64,000 nt of DNA from JBBIQS01 sp037442205 (GTDB taxonomy: Bacteria; Myxococcota; Myxococcia; Myxococcales; UBA5297). Below are positions 47,230 through 55,800 of this stretch, in pieces. Each line of letters opens with the position of its first letter. Positions within the stretch are counted from its first letter, which is position 1. The stretch lies in the NCBI GenBank assembly GCA_037442205.1, contig JBBIQS010000048.1, forward strand, positions 1 through 64,000. Reading direction: 5' to 3'. The translations under genes were made by a program, and so were the position numbers. The notes under the pieces are model-generated. The model worked only from the letters and a program-made list of their open reading frames with translations, had not been told where the DNA came from and searched no databases.

Positions 47230-48899
47230 TGATCGGCCCCTTCGTCCGGGTGCAGCTGGCTGGTCGGACCTGCGGCTGCGCGGTGGCGCGCTCCGCCACG
47301 GTCCTGGCGCTGCTGGCGGCCGCGGCCTGCGCCACGGCGCGCGAGAAGGGCGGCCTGCTGGAGCCGGTCGCCCCCGCCGGTCTGACCGACCAGGCCCCGG
47401 CGGCGACCCGCCACGCCCTGCTCGTCGGCATCGATCAGTTCGAGGACAAGCGCCTCTCGCCGCTCAAGTTCGCCTCCAAGGATGCGCAGGCGATGGCCCA
47501 GGGGCTCTCTGAGTTCGACGATGTCGTCACGCTCACCTCCCCGGAGCAGACCACTCGCGCCGCGGTGCTCGAGGCGCTGTCCGCGCTAGAGAATCGCATC
47601 CGCTCGCCGCAGGACACGGTGGTCCTCTACTTCTCCACCCACGGCTCGCTGGCCCAGGAGCCGGGCGGCGAGCTCAAGCGCCAGCTGGTGATGCGCGACT
47701 CGCGGCTGGACCTGCTGGGCGAGACCGGCCTGTCCATGGAGGCGTTGGCCCGCCGCGCGGCGGCGCTCAAGGCGCGGCGGGTCCTGTTGGTGCTGGCGAC
47801 CTGCCACAGCGGCCGCGGCAAGTCCCAGCTGCCCGACGCGCTCGCCCAGGCGCTCGCCCGCCGCAAGGCCCCGGCGCCGCCGCCTCTGGAGGAGGTCTCG
47901 GAGGCGGTGATCGTCGTCACCGCCGCCAGCTTCTCCGAGGCGGCGACCGAGGAGGAAGCGCTGGGCCACGACGTCTACACGCACTTCTTGCTCGACGCGC
48001 TCTCCAAGGGCGATCGCGATGGGGACGGGGCCGTGACGGCCAGCGAGGCCCACGACTACGCCCGCGAGCGGACCTATGCCCACACCGCGGGCCGGCAGCG
48101 ACCTACCGCCGAGAGCAGCGTCCTCGGGGTCGATCCCATCGTCCTGCGCGGCAAGCCGGGGCGCTCGCGCAAGCCGGTGCTCTACAGCTACGCGCGCTCG
48201 TCGGAGGGGCTGGCGGTGGTGGTCGACGGCGCGCGCAAGGGCGTGCTCCCCGGCGGCGTGGCGCTGGAGTCCGGCCAGCACGAGCTGGCGCTCACCGAGG
48301 TCGGCAGCGGGCGCGCGGTCTACAGCGGATCGATTGAGCTCGCCGACGGGGAGGCGCGCGACCTCGCGGAGCTGGTGCCGCGCCCGGCCCAGCTGTCGGG
48401 CGCGCTCTCGCTCGGCGCCTTCCTCCCCGTCACCTCTGCCGCCCGCGAGCAGTTGGGAGCCATCGGTCAGCTCTCGGGCCAGGTCTCGCTGACGGGCTGG
48501 CCGAAGCGCCGGCTGACGCTTGGACTGCGGCTGTCGTTCCTGGGCGGAGGTGGAGCGTTGCCGGGCTCCAACGAGTCTCTGCCCTTCACGCTGGTCGGCT
48601 CGCAGGCGCTGCTGGCCGGCGGGTGGGCCTTCGAACCGCACCGGGCAGTGTCGCTGACGCCGGGCCTGGGCCTGGGCGCGATCTGGCTGTTCCGCTCGGT
48701 GCGCGCCCCCAGCTTCCGGTCGGACGAGTCGCTGCTCGCCGGGCTCGCCAGCGCCTTGCTCGAAGCGCGCTGGCACGCTCTTGCGCCCTTCGAGTTGGGA
48801 GCGCGCGCGGAGCTGGCCGGCTTCCCGGGACGGATGGGACTCAGCTTCGGTCCCCACCTCGCCACGAGCCTGGGATTGTTCGCCGAGTACCGCGACTGA
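47229..48899 (+). CDS. Exported caspase-like (C14) lipoprotein with EF-hand loop and C-terminal barrel
   Basis: A 556-aa protein; ATG at 47229 (or GTG at 47226) overlaps the anti-sigma stop. Signal peptide and lipobox end at C34 (LAAAAC). The caspase-fold domain (~60-300) has HALLVGIDQF, catalytic His138 in YFSTHGS and Cys192 in LATCHSG. An EF-hand-type calcium loop, D262-R-D-G-D-G-A-V-T-A-S-E273, has acidic ligands at positions 1, 3, 5 and 12. A PEGA-like beta domain (VVDGARKGVLPGG) follows, then ~165 residues of barrel-like strands (SLGAFLPV, LTLGLRLSFLGGG, VSLTPGLGLGAIWLF, GLFAEYRD). It is a complete, probably active peptidase placed outside the cytoplasm. Possible substrate: the adjoining anti-sigma factor. 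The fusion is unusual; barrel topology is inferred. Confidence 0.8.
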   Translation: MIGPFVRVQLAGRTCGCAVARSATVLALLAAAACATAREKGGLLEPVAPAGLTDQAPAATRHALLVGIDQFEDKRLSPLKFASKDAQAMAQGLSEFDDVVTLTSPEQTTRAAVLEALSALENRIRSPQDTVVLYFSTHGSLAQEPGGELKRQLVMRDSRLDLLGETGLSMEALARRAAALKARRVLLVLATCHSGRGKSQLPDALAQALARRKAPAPPPLEEVSEAVIVVTAASFSEAATEEEALGHDVYTHFLLDALSKGDRDGDGAVTASEAHDYARERTYAHTAGRQRPTAESSVLGVDPIVLRGKPGRSRKPVLYSYARSSEGLAVVVDGARKGVLPGGVALESGQHELALTEVGSGRAVYSGSIELADGEARDLAELVPRPAQLSGALSLGAFLPVTSAAREQLGAIGQLSGQVSLTGWPKRRLTLGLRLSFLGGGGALPGSNESLPFTLVGSQALLAGGWAFEPHRAVSLTPGLGLGAIWLFRSVRAPSFRSDESLLAGLASALLEARWHALAPFELGARAELAGFPGRMGLSFGPHLATSLGLFAEYRD

Positions 48900-49128
48900 G
48901 GGCCGCCGGGCGGCGCGGCGTGCGGCCGGGTCTCTGCGGCCCCGATGGGGCGGTCCGGCCCCCCGGCACTCGCCGGCTCGCCGGAGCGCAAGGCCGCGAA
49001 ACGTCGACGGCCGGACAGTGTCGCCGCCTGCGGCATGTCGGCTGCAATGTCTGCAAGCGAGGGGGCGAGGGGTTGGACGCCGGCCGCCGATGACTCACCA
49101 CGCAGCAATCCGCGGGAGAATTCGGAAC

Positions 49129-49623
49129 ATGGACGTCCACGCCAGGTTGGCTCGAGTGCGCAGCGCAGAAGGGGAGCCCGAGGTCCGTTCCCTCCCGACA
49201 GCGGCGGCGGGCGGCGAGCCCGCTTTGCCCTCCAGCGCAGAGCGCGGGCGGGTGATGGTCGTGGACGACGAGCCGTCGATCGGCTCGACCATCCGCCGCT
49301 GCCTCCGCTCCCACGAGGTGGTGGTCTTCACCGATGCCCGCGAGGCGCTGGAGCGGCTGGCCGGCGAGCAGTTCGACGTGATCCTGTGCGACCTGAACAT
49401 GCCGGGGATGAGCGGCGACCAGTTCTACCGCGAGCTGGCCCGCTGCGACCCGCGCCAGGCGGCCCAGGTGACCTTCCTGACCGGCGGCTCATGCGACGAG
49501 GACTTGCCCTCGCTGGCCCAGGTTCCGCGGCTGGAGAAGCCCTTCGAGCCTCGCCAGCTGCGCGAGGAGATTGCCGCCCGGGTCGCCGCTCACCGCGCCG
49601 GCTCGCGATCCATCGCCGGGTAG
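49129..49623 (+). CDS. Single-domain response regulator (CheY-like)
   Basis: A 164-aa protein; GGGAGA precedes the ATG at 49129, although 49090 is also possible. After a ~40-residue flexible N-terminus, a receiver domain follows. It has the acidic pocket VVDDEPS, phospho-acceptor Asp in ILCDLNMPGMSG, Thr in TFLTGG and Lys in RLEKPFEP, all present. No output domain follows. It is therefore a phosphorelay carrier or acts by protein-protein contact. No histidine kinase adjoins it; the nearest preceding genes are the caspase operon. Convergent with the YbaK-like gene. Confidence 0.85.
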   Translation: MDVHARLARVRSAEGEPEVRSLPTAAAGGEPALPSSAERGRVMVVDDEPSIGSTIRRCLRSHEVVVFTDAREALERLAGEQFDVILCDLNMPGMSGDQFYRELARCDPRQAAQVTFLTGGSCDEDLPSLAQVPRLEKPFEPRQLREEIAARVAAHRAGSRSIAG

Positions 49624-49638
49624 CGCTGCGGGCAGCCA

Positions 49639-49662
49639 ACCGCCGGCGGCGAGGCCGGCGGT
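49639..49662. terminator. Hairpin between convergent receiver and YbaK-like genes
   Basis: A 9-bp stem (49639-49647 with 49654-49662) and a GGCGAG loop lie between the stops at 49623 and 49662. There is no T-tract. Confidence 0.5.
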
Positions 49663-50168
49663 CAGACGTTGGCGAACGGCTGCGGAGGCGGGGGCCGCAT
49701 CGGCGGCAGCGTCCCCAGGTCGGCCAGCCGCGGGCGCTCCAGCCGGGCGAACTCCGACCAGCGCAGCCTCAGCGCCTCCTCGTGCGAGCCGGCCCGGACG
49801 ACGATCTCGTCCTCTTCGGCCAGGCAGTCGTCGGCGATGACCGGCAGCCCGTACAGGCCGCCGAAGGGAGGCTCGGCTCCCGGTTCGCAGTCGCCGAACA
49901 GGGGCTCGAACTCCGATTCGTCCATCCGCCGGGCGCGCTGCGCACCCATCGCCTGCGCGAGCGCCTGCTCGTCGAGAAGCTCGGCGGCAGGGAGCACGGC
50001 GATGGCCGGCGCCCCGTCGACCAGCACCAGCACCGCCTTGGCGACGATGAAGCCGCTGGTGTGCAGGCTGGCCGCCAGGCGCTGGGCACTGACGGCCCGG
50101 GGGTGGGGCAGCCGCTGGTAGCTCACCCCGGCTCTCTCCAGGTAGTCGATGACGCGCTGAGGGATCAT
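49662..50168 (-). CDS. YbaK/EbsC-type aminoacyl-tRNA deacylase
   Basis: A 168-aa free-standing editing domain. GAGGAGG precedes the ATG at 50168; an upstream frame is unlikely. YbaK/ProX proteins hydrolyse mischarged tRNA (for example Cys-tRNA-Pro). Visible family features are the helix VIDYLERAGVSYQRLPH, AVSAQRLAASLHTSGFIVAKAVLVLVDG with the conserved Lys, and the GGLYGLPVIADD loop near the C-terminal third. The tail is Pro/Arg-rich and not conserved. It lies downstream of the diadenylate cyclase gene on the same strand (91-base gap with a hairpin), so it may be separately transcribed. Which tRNA it edits cannot be told. Confidence 0.78.
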   Translation of the reverse strand: MIPQRVIDYLERAGVSYQRLPHPRAVSAQRLAASLHTSGFIVAKAVLVLVDGAPAIAVLPAAELLDEQALAQAMGAQRARRMDESEFEPLFGDCEPGAEPPFGGLYGLPVIADDCLAEEDEIVVRAGSHEEALRLRWSEFARLERPRLADLGTLPPMRPPPPQPFANV

Positions 50169-50232
50169 CGCGAGCCTCCTCGTGGGAGCGCAGTTCTCCC
50201 CCGACAACCTGGGGACGCTCCCGCGGGGGGCC

Positions 50233-50260
50233 AGCCCGGACCGCACCGGGCGGCCGGGCT
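50233..50260 (-). terminator. Hairpin after the diadenylate cyclase gene
   Basis: A 7-bp stem (50233-50239 with 50254-50260) plus 3 further pairs inside lies directly at the stop at 50260. No T-tract follows. Confidence 0.4.
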
Positions 50261-51147
50261 CAGTGGCGCCGGGTCGCCTGGTGGAGCTCGAGGACGATCT
50301 CCCCGTCCTTGAACACCCGCGCCGCCCCGCTGGTCTGGCTGACGGCGATGGCCACCGCCTTGGTCTCCAGGGTGATGGCGGCGCTGGCGGCGTGGCGGGC
50401 CCCCAGGCCCATGGGGACCTTGATCTTGTCGCTGGTGGCCTGCAGGTAGCGGCCGGCGGCCAGCACCACCCCGTCCTCGCGGATGATGAACGCCCCGTCG
50501 AGCACGGCGAAGGTCTTGACCGCGTCGCGGATCTTGGGGTCGAGCACGTTGCGCTCGGCCTCGCTGATCCCGGTGAACGGGTTGAGCACCAGCGGGCGGC
50601 TCTTCTCCATGACCGCGGTCGAGTCGCCGACCACGATGATCGTCCCCACCGAGCGACCCTCGTAGCCTTCCTGGCCGATGGACAGGGCCAGCTGCACCAG
50701 CGCCTCGACCACCTGCGAGTTGAACTCCGAGCCCAGGTTCATGGCGTCGATCGACACCACCTGATCCTCGAACTGCTCGCCGAACTTGATGCGGATCAGG
50801 GTGTCGATGGCGAAGGCCTCGCCGTGCCCGGTCAGGCAGAGCACGGTGTCGCCTTCTTTGACGAAGTTCTCGCTGGCGGCGGCCACCAGGGCCACCTTGA
50901 CCTTCTCCACCCGCGCGTAGTCGTAGGAGGGGATCACCACCGCCTGGTACTTCTGGGCCTTGAGATCCTCGGCCAGCTTGTCGCTGGTCACCGCGTAAAT
51001 TAGCTTTTTCTTCAACGGTCGGCCGCGCATGTCGCTGGCCGCCATCGGGTGGTCGCTGATGTAGAGCAGGTGGTCGACTTCGCTCTTGCCGGCGAGGGTG
51101 AGGACGGTCCGGAGGAACTGCAGGTCGAACTTGCTGATGTCGGCCAT
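50260..51147 (-). CDS. DacZ-like diadenylate cyclase (c-di-AMP synthase)
   Basis: A 295-aa protein. The C-terminal ~150 residues are a DisA_N/DAC domain, which makes c-di-AMP from two ATP. It has the DGA motif in LDGAFIIREDGVVLAAGRYL and the second motif region GLGARHAASAAITLETKAVAIAVSQ. The canonical RHR reads RHA here. The N-terminal ~130 residues resemble the pyruvate-kinase C-terminal alpha/beta domain (LLYISD, KLIYAVTSDKLAEDL, YQAVVIPSYDY, GDTVLCLTGHG). This PK_C-DAC arrangement is that of archaeal-type DacZ rather than DisA, CdaA or CdaS. The ATG at 51147 is clear. Activity is probable but the third motif residue differs. Confidence 0.8.
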   Translation of the reverse strand: MADISKFDLQFLRTVLTLAGKSEVDHLLYISDHPMAASDMRGRPLKKKLIYAVTSDKLAEDLKAQKYQAVVIPSYDYARVEKVKVALVAAASENFVKEGDTVLCLTGHGEAFAIDTLIRIKFGEQFEDQVVSIDAMNLGSEFNSQVVEALVQLALSIGQEGYEGRSVGTIIVVGDSTAVMEKSRPLVLNPFTGISEAERNVLDPKIRDAVKTFAVLDGAFIIREDGVVLAAGRYLQATSDKIKVPMGLGARHAASAAITLETKAVAIAVSQTSGAARVFKDGEIVLELHQATRRH

Positions 51148-51310
51148 GGGATGGGGGCGGTTGAGCGGAAAAGGGAGTTAACGGCAAGCGCCGCGGTGAC
51201 GAGCTCCCCGCGAAGGTACTCTGCCGAACAGGGGGGTGCAAGGAAGCATCCGCCCGGTCGGCAGGGCGAGGAGCGTCAGGGGGCGGGGACCGTTCTTCGG
51301 GCCGGGCGGC

Positions 51311-51340
51311 TTGACAGCGCGGGGCGGGCCCGACTACAAG
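51311..51340 (+). promoter_or_regulatory. Candidate promoter of the DksA/TraR gene
   Basis: Perfect TTGACA (51311-51316), an 18-base spacer and TACAAG (51335-51340). The transcription start would lie about 55 bases before the TTG at 51402. Confidence 0.5.
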
Positions 51341-51401
51341 AATCGGCTCAATTTTCGCGGGTTCTCGAGCGCTTCCACTGTGAGCGCTGGGGGTTAGTCG
51401 C

Positions 51402-51764
51402 TTGAATCAGAAGGACATGAAGCGCTTCAAGAAGATGCTCGAGGAGAGCAAGCGCAACTTGCTCCAGTCGGCGAAGAAGACGCTGATGGAGGAGAGCAAC
51501 TTCGACACGGACGACCTGCCCGACGAGATCGACCTCGCCAGCTCGGAGTACAGCCAGTCGATGGTGTTCCGGCTGCGCGACCGGGAGAAGTTCCTGCTCA
51601 AGAAGATCGAGAAGGCCCTCAGCCGCATCGAGGACGGCACCTTCGGCGTCTGCGAGCGCTGCGACGAGGAGATCAGCCTCAAGCGCCTCGAGGCCCGCCC
51701 GGTCACCACCTTGTGCATCCGCTGCAAGGAAGAGCAGGAGAAGAAGGAGAAGTCGTACGGCTGA
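51402..51764 (+). CDS. DksA/TraR-family C4 zinc-finger protein
   Basis: A 120-aa protein. DksA-type proteins bind the RNA polymerase secondary channel and, with (p)ppGpp, adjust transcription. An N-terminal coiled-coil half (MKRFKKMLEESKRNLLQSAKKTL, DREKFLLKKIEKALSRIEDG) is followed by a C4 zinc finger: GVCERCDEEISLKRLEA with VTTLCIRCKEEQE. The DxxDxA-like acid pair at the coiled-coil tip can be read in DEIDLASSEYSQ. Start: TTG at 51402 with GGGGG upstream, or the ATG at 51417, whose AAGGA is too close. Length is shorter than E. coli DksA (151). It is monocistronic, with a terminator hairpin after the stop. Confidence 0.87.
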   Translation: MNQKDMKRFKKMLEESKRNLLQSAKKTLMEESNFDTDDLPDEIDLASSEYSQSMVFRLRDREKFLLKKIEKALSRIEDGTFGVCERCDEEISLKRLEARPVTTLCIRCKEEQEKKEKSYG

Positions 51765-51796
51765 GCCTGCGCCTCTCCCGGCGGTCGAATTTCGCG

Positions 51797-51826
51797 AAGG
51801 GCGGCTCCGGTGACTGGGCCGCCCTT
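51797..51826. terminator. Bidirectional hairpin between DksA/TraR and double-FHA genes
   Basis: A 9-bp stem (AAGGGCGGC, 51797-51805, with 51818-51826) closes a 12-base loop, 33 bases after the stop at 51764 and before the convergent stop at 51916. Terminal AA/TT pairs give short U-tails. Confidence 0.6.
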
Positions 51827-51915
51827 CTGCCGTTAGAGGGATTATCAGGCGCTCGAGGGCCGGCTTCGGGCCCGCGGCCGGCGTGCTGGCCGCCGACGCC
51901 GAACCCCGGGCGGGC

Positions 51916-52662
51916 TCAGGCGATGTCCAGCTTGAGCAGCTGGCGGCCGATCAGCAGCTGATCGCCGTTGGCGAGCGGGGTGGGCGAGTCCAGGCGGATG
52001 AAGGTGCCGTTGGAGGAGCCCAGGTCGCGCACCCGGGCCCGGTCGCCGCTGACGGTGAGCACCGCGTGGCGCCCGGAGACGAAGCCGTCGCCGGGAAAGG
52101 CCAGGTCGCCCATCTCGCGGCCCAGGGCGTTGTCGCCCTCCTTGAGCGGGAAGGCGTCGCCGCGGCGGCCGCCCTCCAGCATCTGCACCACCCGCATCCG
52201 GCAGCCGTTGTCGGGCGAGCCCCAGATGCGCGGGCCCTGGGCCGGGGCAGGCGAGAGCGCCTCGAAGACCAGCAGCTGGCGGCCGCAGCGCAGCTGCTCG
52301 CCGGGCTTGAGCTGGGCCTCGGTGCGCAGCCGCAGGAAGACCCCGTTGCCCCCGCCCACGTCCTCGACCATCAGCGAGGCGCCGCTGAAGTAGAGCTTGG
52401 CCTGGGTGCGGGCGACGAAGGGATCGTCGGTCAGCACGATGTCGCCGCCGGTCCCGGCCACCACCACGTCCTTCTTGAGCTGCAGGGCCATCTCCGGGCC
52501 GCCGTCGGCGCGCACCACCCGCACCGTCACCCGCGGCCGCTGGGCCTGGGAGAGCTGGTCGGCGCTGATGGTCATGGTGCCCCAGGAGGCGAGCTTGCCG
52601 CCGCAAGTCGGGCAGGTAGAGGCGCCCAGGGGCGGCTCGGTGTGGCACCGGGGGCAATTCAT
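51916..52662 (-). CDS. Double-FHA protein with N-terminal zinc ribbon
   Basis: A 248-aa protein from the ATG at 52662. A zinc ribbon (CPRC..CPTCG, residues 3-20) is followed by two FHA domains. The first (~55-130) is degenerate: FVARTQAKLYF replaces the SxxH motif, and GGGNGVF follows. The second (~150-248) is canonical: GREMGDLAFPGDGFVSGRHAVLTV and LGSSNGTFIRL. The second domain can bind phosphothreonine; the first probably cannot or does so differently. It lies downstream of the efflux operon (152-base gap) on the same strand. It resembles the partial FHA protein at the right edge of the window. A role as adaptor for Ser/Thr kinases is inferred. Confidence 0.83.
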   Translation of the reverse strand: MNCPRCHTEPPLGASTCPTCGGKLASWGTMTISADQLSQAQRPRVTVRVVRADGGPEMALQLKKDVVVAGTGGDIVLTDDPFVARTQAKLYFSGASLMVEDVGGGNGVFLRLRTEAQLKPGEQLRCGRQLLVFEALSPAPAQGPRIWGSPDNGCRMRVVQMLEGGRRGDAFPLKEGDNALGREMGDLAFPGDGFVSGRHAVLTVSGDRARVRDLGSSNGTFIRLDSPTPLANGDQLLIGRQLLKLDIA

Positions 52663-52814
52663 CGGCGTGGAACCTCTTTCGGGTCGAAGCGAGGCGTCCA
52701 TCGTCTGCAACTGAGGGGGCAAAATCAAGGGCGCACCGCCGCCGGCGGGCCCGAGCTCGGCCGGGCGGTCGCTCGCGGGCGTGTCGAGCCTGAAGCCGGG
52801 GAGCCGGCGCCCGC

Positions 52815-55800
52815 TCATCCGCCTTCCACCTGCTCGGCGCTGGGCCTGGCGGCCCCGGCCTGGCGCAGCCGCTCGGAGAGCTTGGCCCAGACCCGGTACA
52901 TCACCGGCAGCACCACCAGGGTCAGGGCGCAGGCCGACAGGGTCCCGGTGACGATCACCACCGCGATCGGGCGCTGGGTCTCGGAGCCGATCCCGTGGCT
53001 GAGGGCCGCCGGCACCAGCCCCAGCGCCGCCAGCATCGCGGTCATCAGCACTGGCCGCAGCCGCTCGCGGGCGCCGGCGATGATCGCCGCGTCGAGCTCC
53101 TCGCCTTTCTCCCGCCGCTCGGCGATGGCCGAGATCACCAGCACCCCGTTGAGCGCCGCCTGGCCGATCAGGGCGATGAAGCCCACCGCCGCCGCCACGC
53201 TCAGCGGCATCTGCGCCGCCCACAGCCCGATCACCCCGCCGATCAGCGCGAAGGGGACGTTGAGCAGGGTCAGCACCGCCAGCGGGAAGGAGTCGAAGGC
53301 CTTGAACAGGAAGAGCAGGGTCAGCAGCAGCGCCACCGGCACCACCGTCAGCAGCCGGTGCATCGCCCGCTCCTTGCTCTCGAACTCGCCGCCCCACTCG
53401 ATCTGCATCCCCGCGGGCAGAGGGGCCTTCTGGCTCACCTCGGCCCGGGCCTGCTCGACGAAGCTGCCCAGGTCGCGCCCGCGCACGTTGAGCCGCACGC
53501 CGATGTAGCGTCGCCCGTTCTCGCGGTTGATCGAGGCCCGCCCGAAGCCGGTGTCGACGTGGGCCAGCGACTCCAGCGGCACGGTGGCCCCGCCCTCGAC
53601 CGGGACCTTGAGCTTGCGGATCTTCTCGACGTCGTCGCGGCTGGAGAGCGGCAGGCGCATCACCACGTCGAAGCGCCGCTCGCCCTCCCAGTAGGTGCCG
53701 ACCGGCCGGCCGCCGAGGGCGGTCTGGAAGACGTGCTGGAAGTCGCCGACGTTCATGCCGTAGCGCGCCAGCGCCACCCGGTCCGGCTCGACGCGGATCT
53801 GCGGCACCACGCCGCTCTTGTAGAGCGCCACGTCGGCGGCCCCGGGCACCTGCGAAACCACCTTCTTCACCTGCTCGGCCAAGCTCTGCAGCTGGCCCAG
53901 GTCCTCGCCGTAGAGCTTGACCGCGATCTGCCCCTGCTGCCCGCTGATCGACTCGTTGACGTTGTCGCGGATCGGCTGGGAGAAGTTCACCTCGACGCCG
54001 GGGATCTCGTCGAGCGAGGCCTGCATCGCTTCGACGATGGCGTCGACGGTGGGGGTCTGCGGCGGCCACTGGTGCGGCGGCTTGAGCTTGACGAAGAACT
54101 CCAGGTTGTTGGCGAGCTTGGCGTCGGTGCCGTCCTCGGGCCGGCCGAGCTGGCCGATGGACTCCTCGACCTGCGGCATGGCGGCGATCAGCTTCTCGAT
54201 CCGCGGCGCGAGCTTGCGCCCCTCGGAGAGGCCGATGTTGGGCGGCAGGGTGAAGGTCAGGTAGAGGCCACCCTCGTTGAGCTCGGGCAGGAACTCCGAG
54301 CCCAGCCGCGAGAAGACCACCAGGGTCAGACACAGGACCAGGGAGGTCGCGCCCAGGATCAGCGCCGGCCGCTTGAGGGCGAAGCCCAGGGTCGGGGCGT
54401 AGGCCTTGTCCGCCCACCGCAGCACCGGCGACTCGCGGTGCACCGGCTTGCGCCGGTAGACCAGCGAGGCCAGCACCGGAACCAGCGTCACCGAGAAGAC
54501 CAGCGCCCCGACCAGCGCCGCCACCACGGTGTTGGACATCGGGGCGAAGATGCGTCCCTCGACCCGCTCGAGCATGAAGATCGGGAAGTAAGCCGCGATG
54601 ATGATCAGCAGCGAGAACACGGTGGGGCGCACCACGGTCCGCGTGGCCTGCAGGATGCGGCCCTCGATGGTCTCGGGCGCGTCCTTGTCGTGCGACCAGA
54701 GGCGCTGCAGCACCGCCTCGATGATCACCACTCCGCCGTCGACGATCACCCCGAAGTCCACCGCGCCCATCGACAGCAGGTTGGCGCTCATGCCGCGAAG
54801 CTTGAGGTAGATGAAGCTGGTCAGCAGCGACAGCGGGATGAGGGTGGCCACCACCAGCGCCGCCCGCAGATCGAGCAGGAAGACGAAGAGCACGATGCTC
54901 ACCAGCAGCGCGCCCTCGACCAGGTTGCGGCCCACGGTCTTGAGGGTGGTGCCCACCAGGTCGGTGCGGTCGTAGAAGGGCTTGAGGGAGACCCCCTCCG
55001 GCGCGAGCCGATCGTTGATCTGGGCGATGGCCTCGCGGGCCCGCTCCAGCACCGCCGAGGGGTTCTCGCCCCGGCGCATCAGCACGATGCCCTGGACCAC
55101 GTCGGTCTGGTCCTTGCGGCTGACCACGCCCTGGCGCGGCGCCCAGCCGTCGGAGAGGTCGGCGACGTCCTTGAGGAAGACCGGGGTGCCGTCGAAGGTG
55201 GCCACCCGCACCTGCCCCAGGTCGTCGAGCTTCTTGAACAGCCCCTCGCTGCGGATGACGAACTGCTCGGCGCCGCGCTCGAGGATACCGCCGGAGGCAT
55301 TGACCGAGCTGGCGGTGATCGCCTGCTCGAGCTGGGCCACGGTGAGGTGGAACTTGGCCAGCCGGGCCGGGTCGGGCTCGACGTGGACCTCGCGCAGCAG
55401 CCCGCCGTAGCTGACCACGTCGGCCACGCCTAGCACCCGCATCAGCGCCGGGCGGACAACCCAGTCCTGCAGGGTGCGCAGCCGCATCGGGTCGAGCCGG
55501 GAGCCTTCGAGGGTGTAGCGGTAGATCTCGCCGATCGGCGTCGCCAGCGGCCCAAGCTCGGGCGTGATGCCGTCGGGCAGCTCGGCGTCGCGCAGCCGCT
55601 CCAGCACCTGCTGGCGGGCGAGCAGCACGTCGACGCCGTCGTGGAAGGTGAGGGTGATGAAGCTCAGGCCGAACAGGTTCAGATCGCGCAGCCGGCTCAT
55701 CCCCGGGGTGCCGTTGAGGGCGCGCTCCAGCGGCAGGCCGATCTGGCGCTCGACCTCCTCGGCCGGCTGGCCCGCGAACAGCGTGATCACGGTGACCTGG

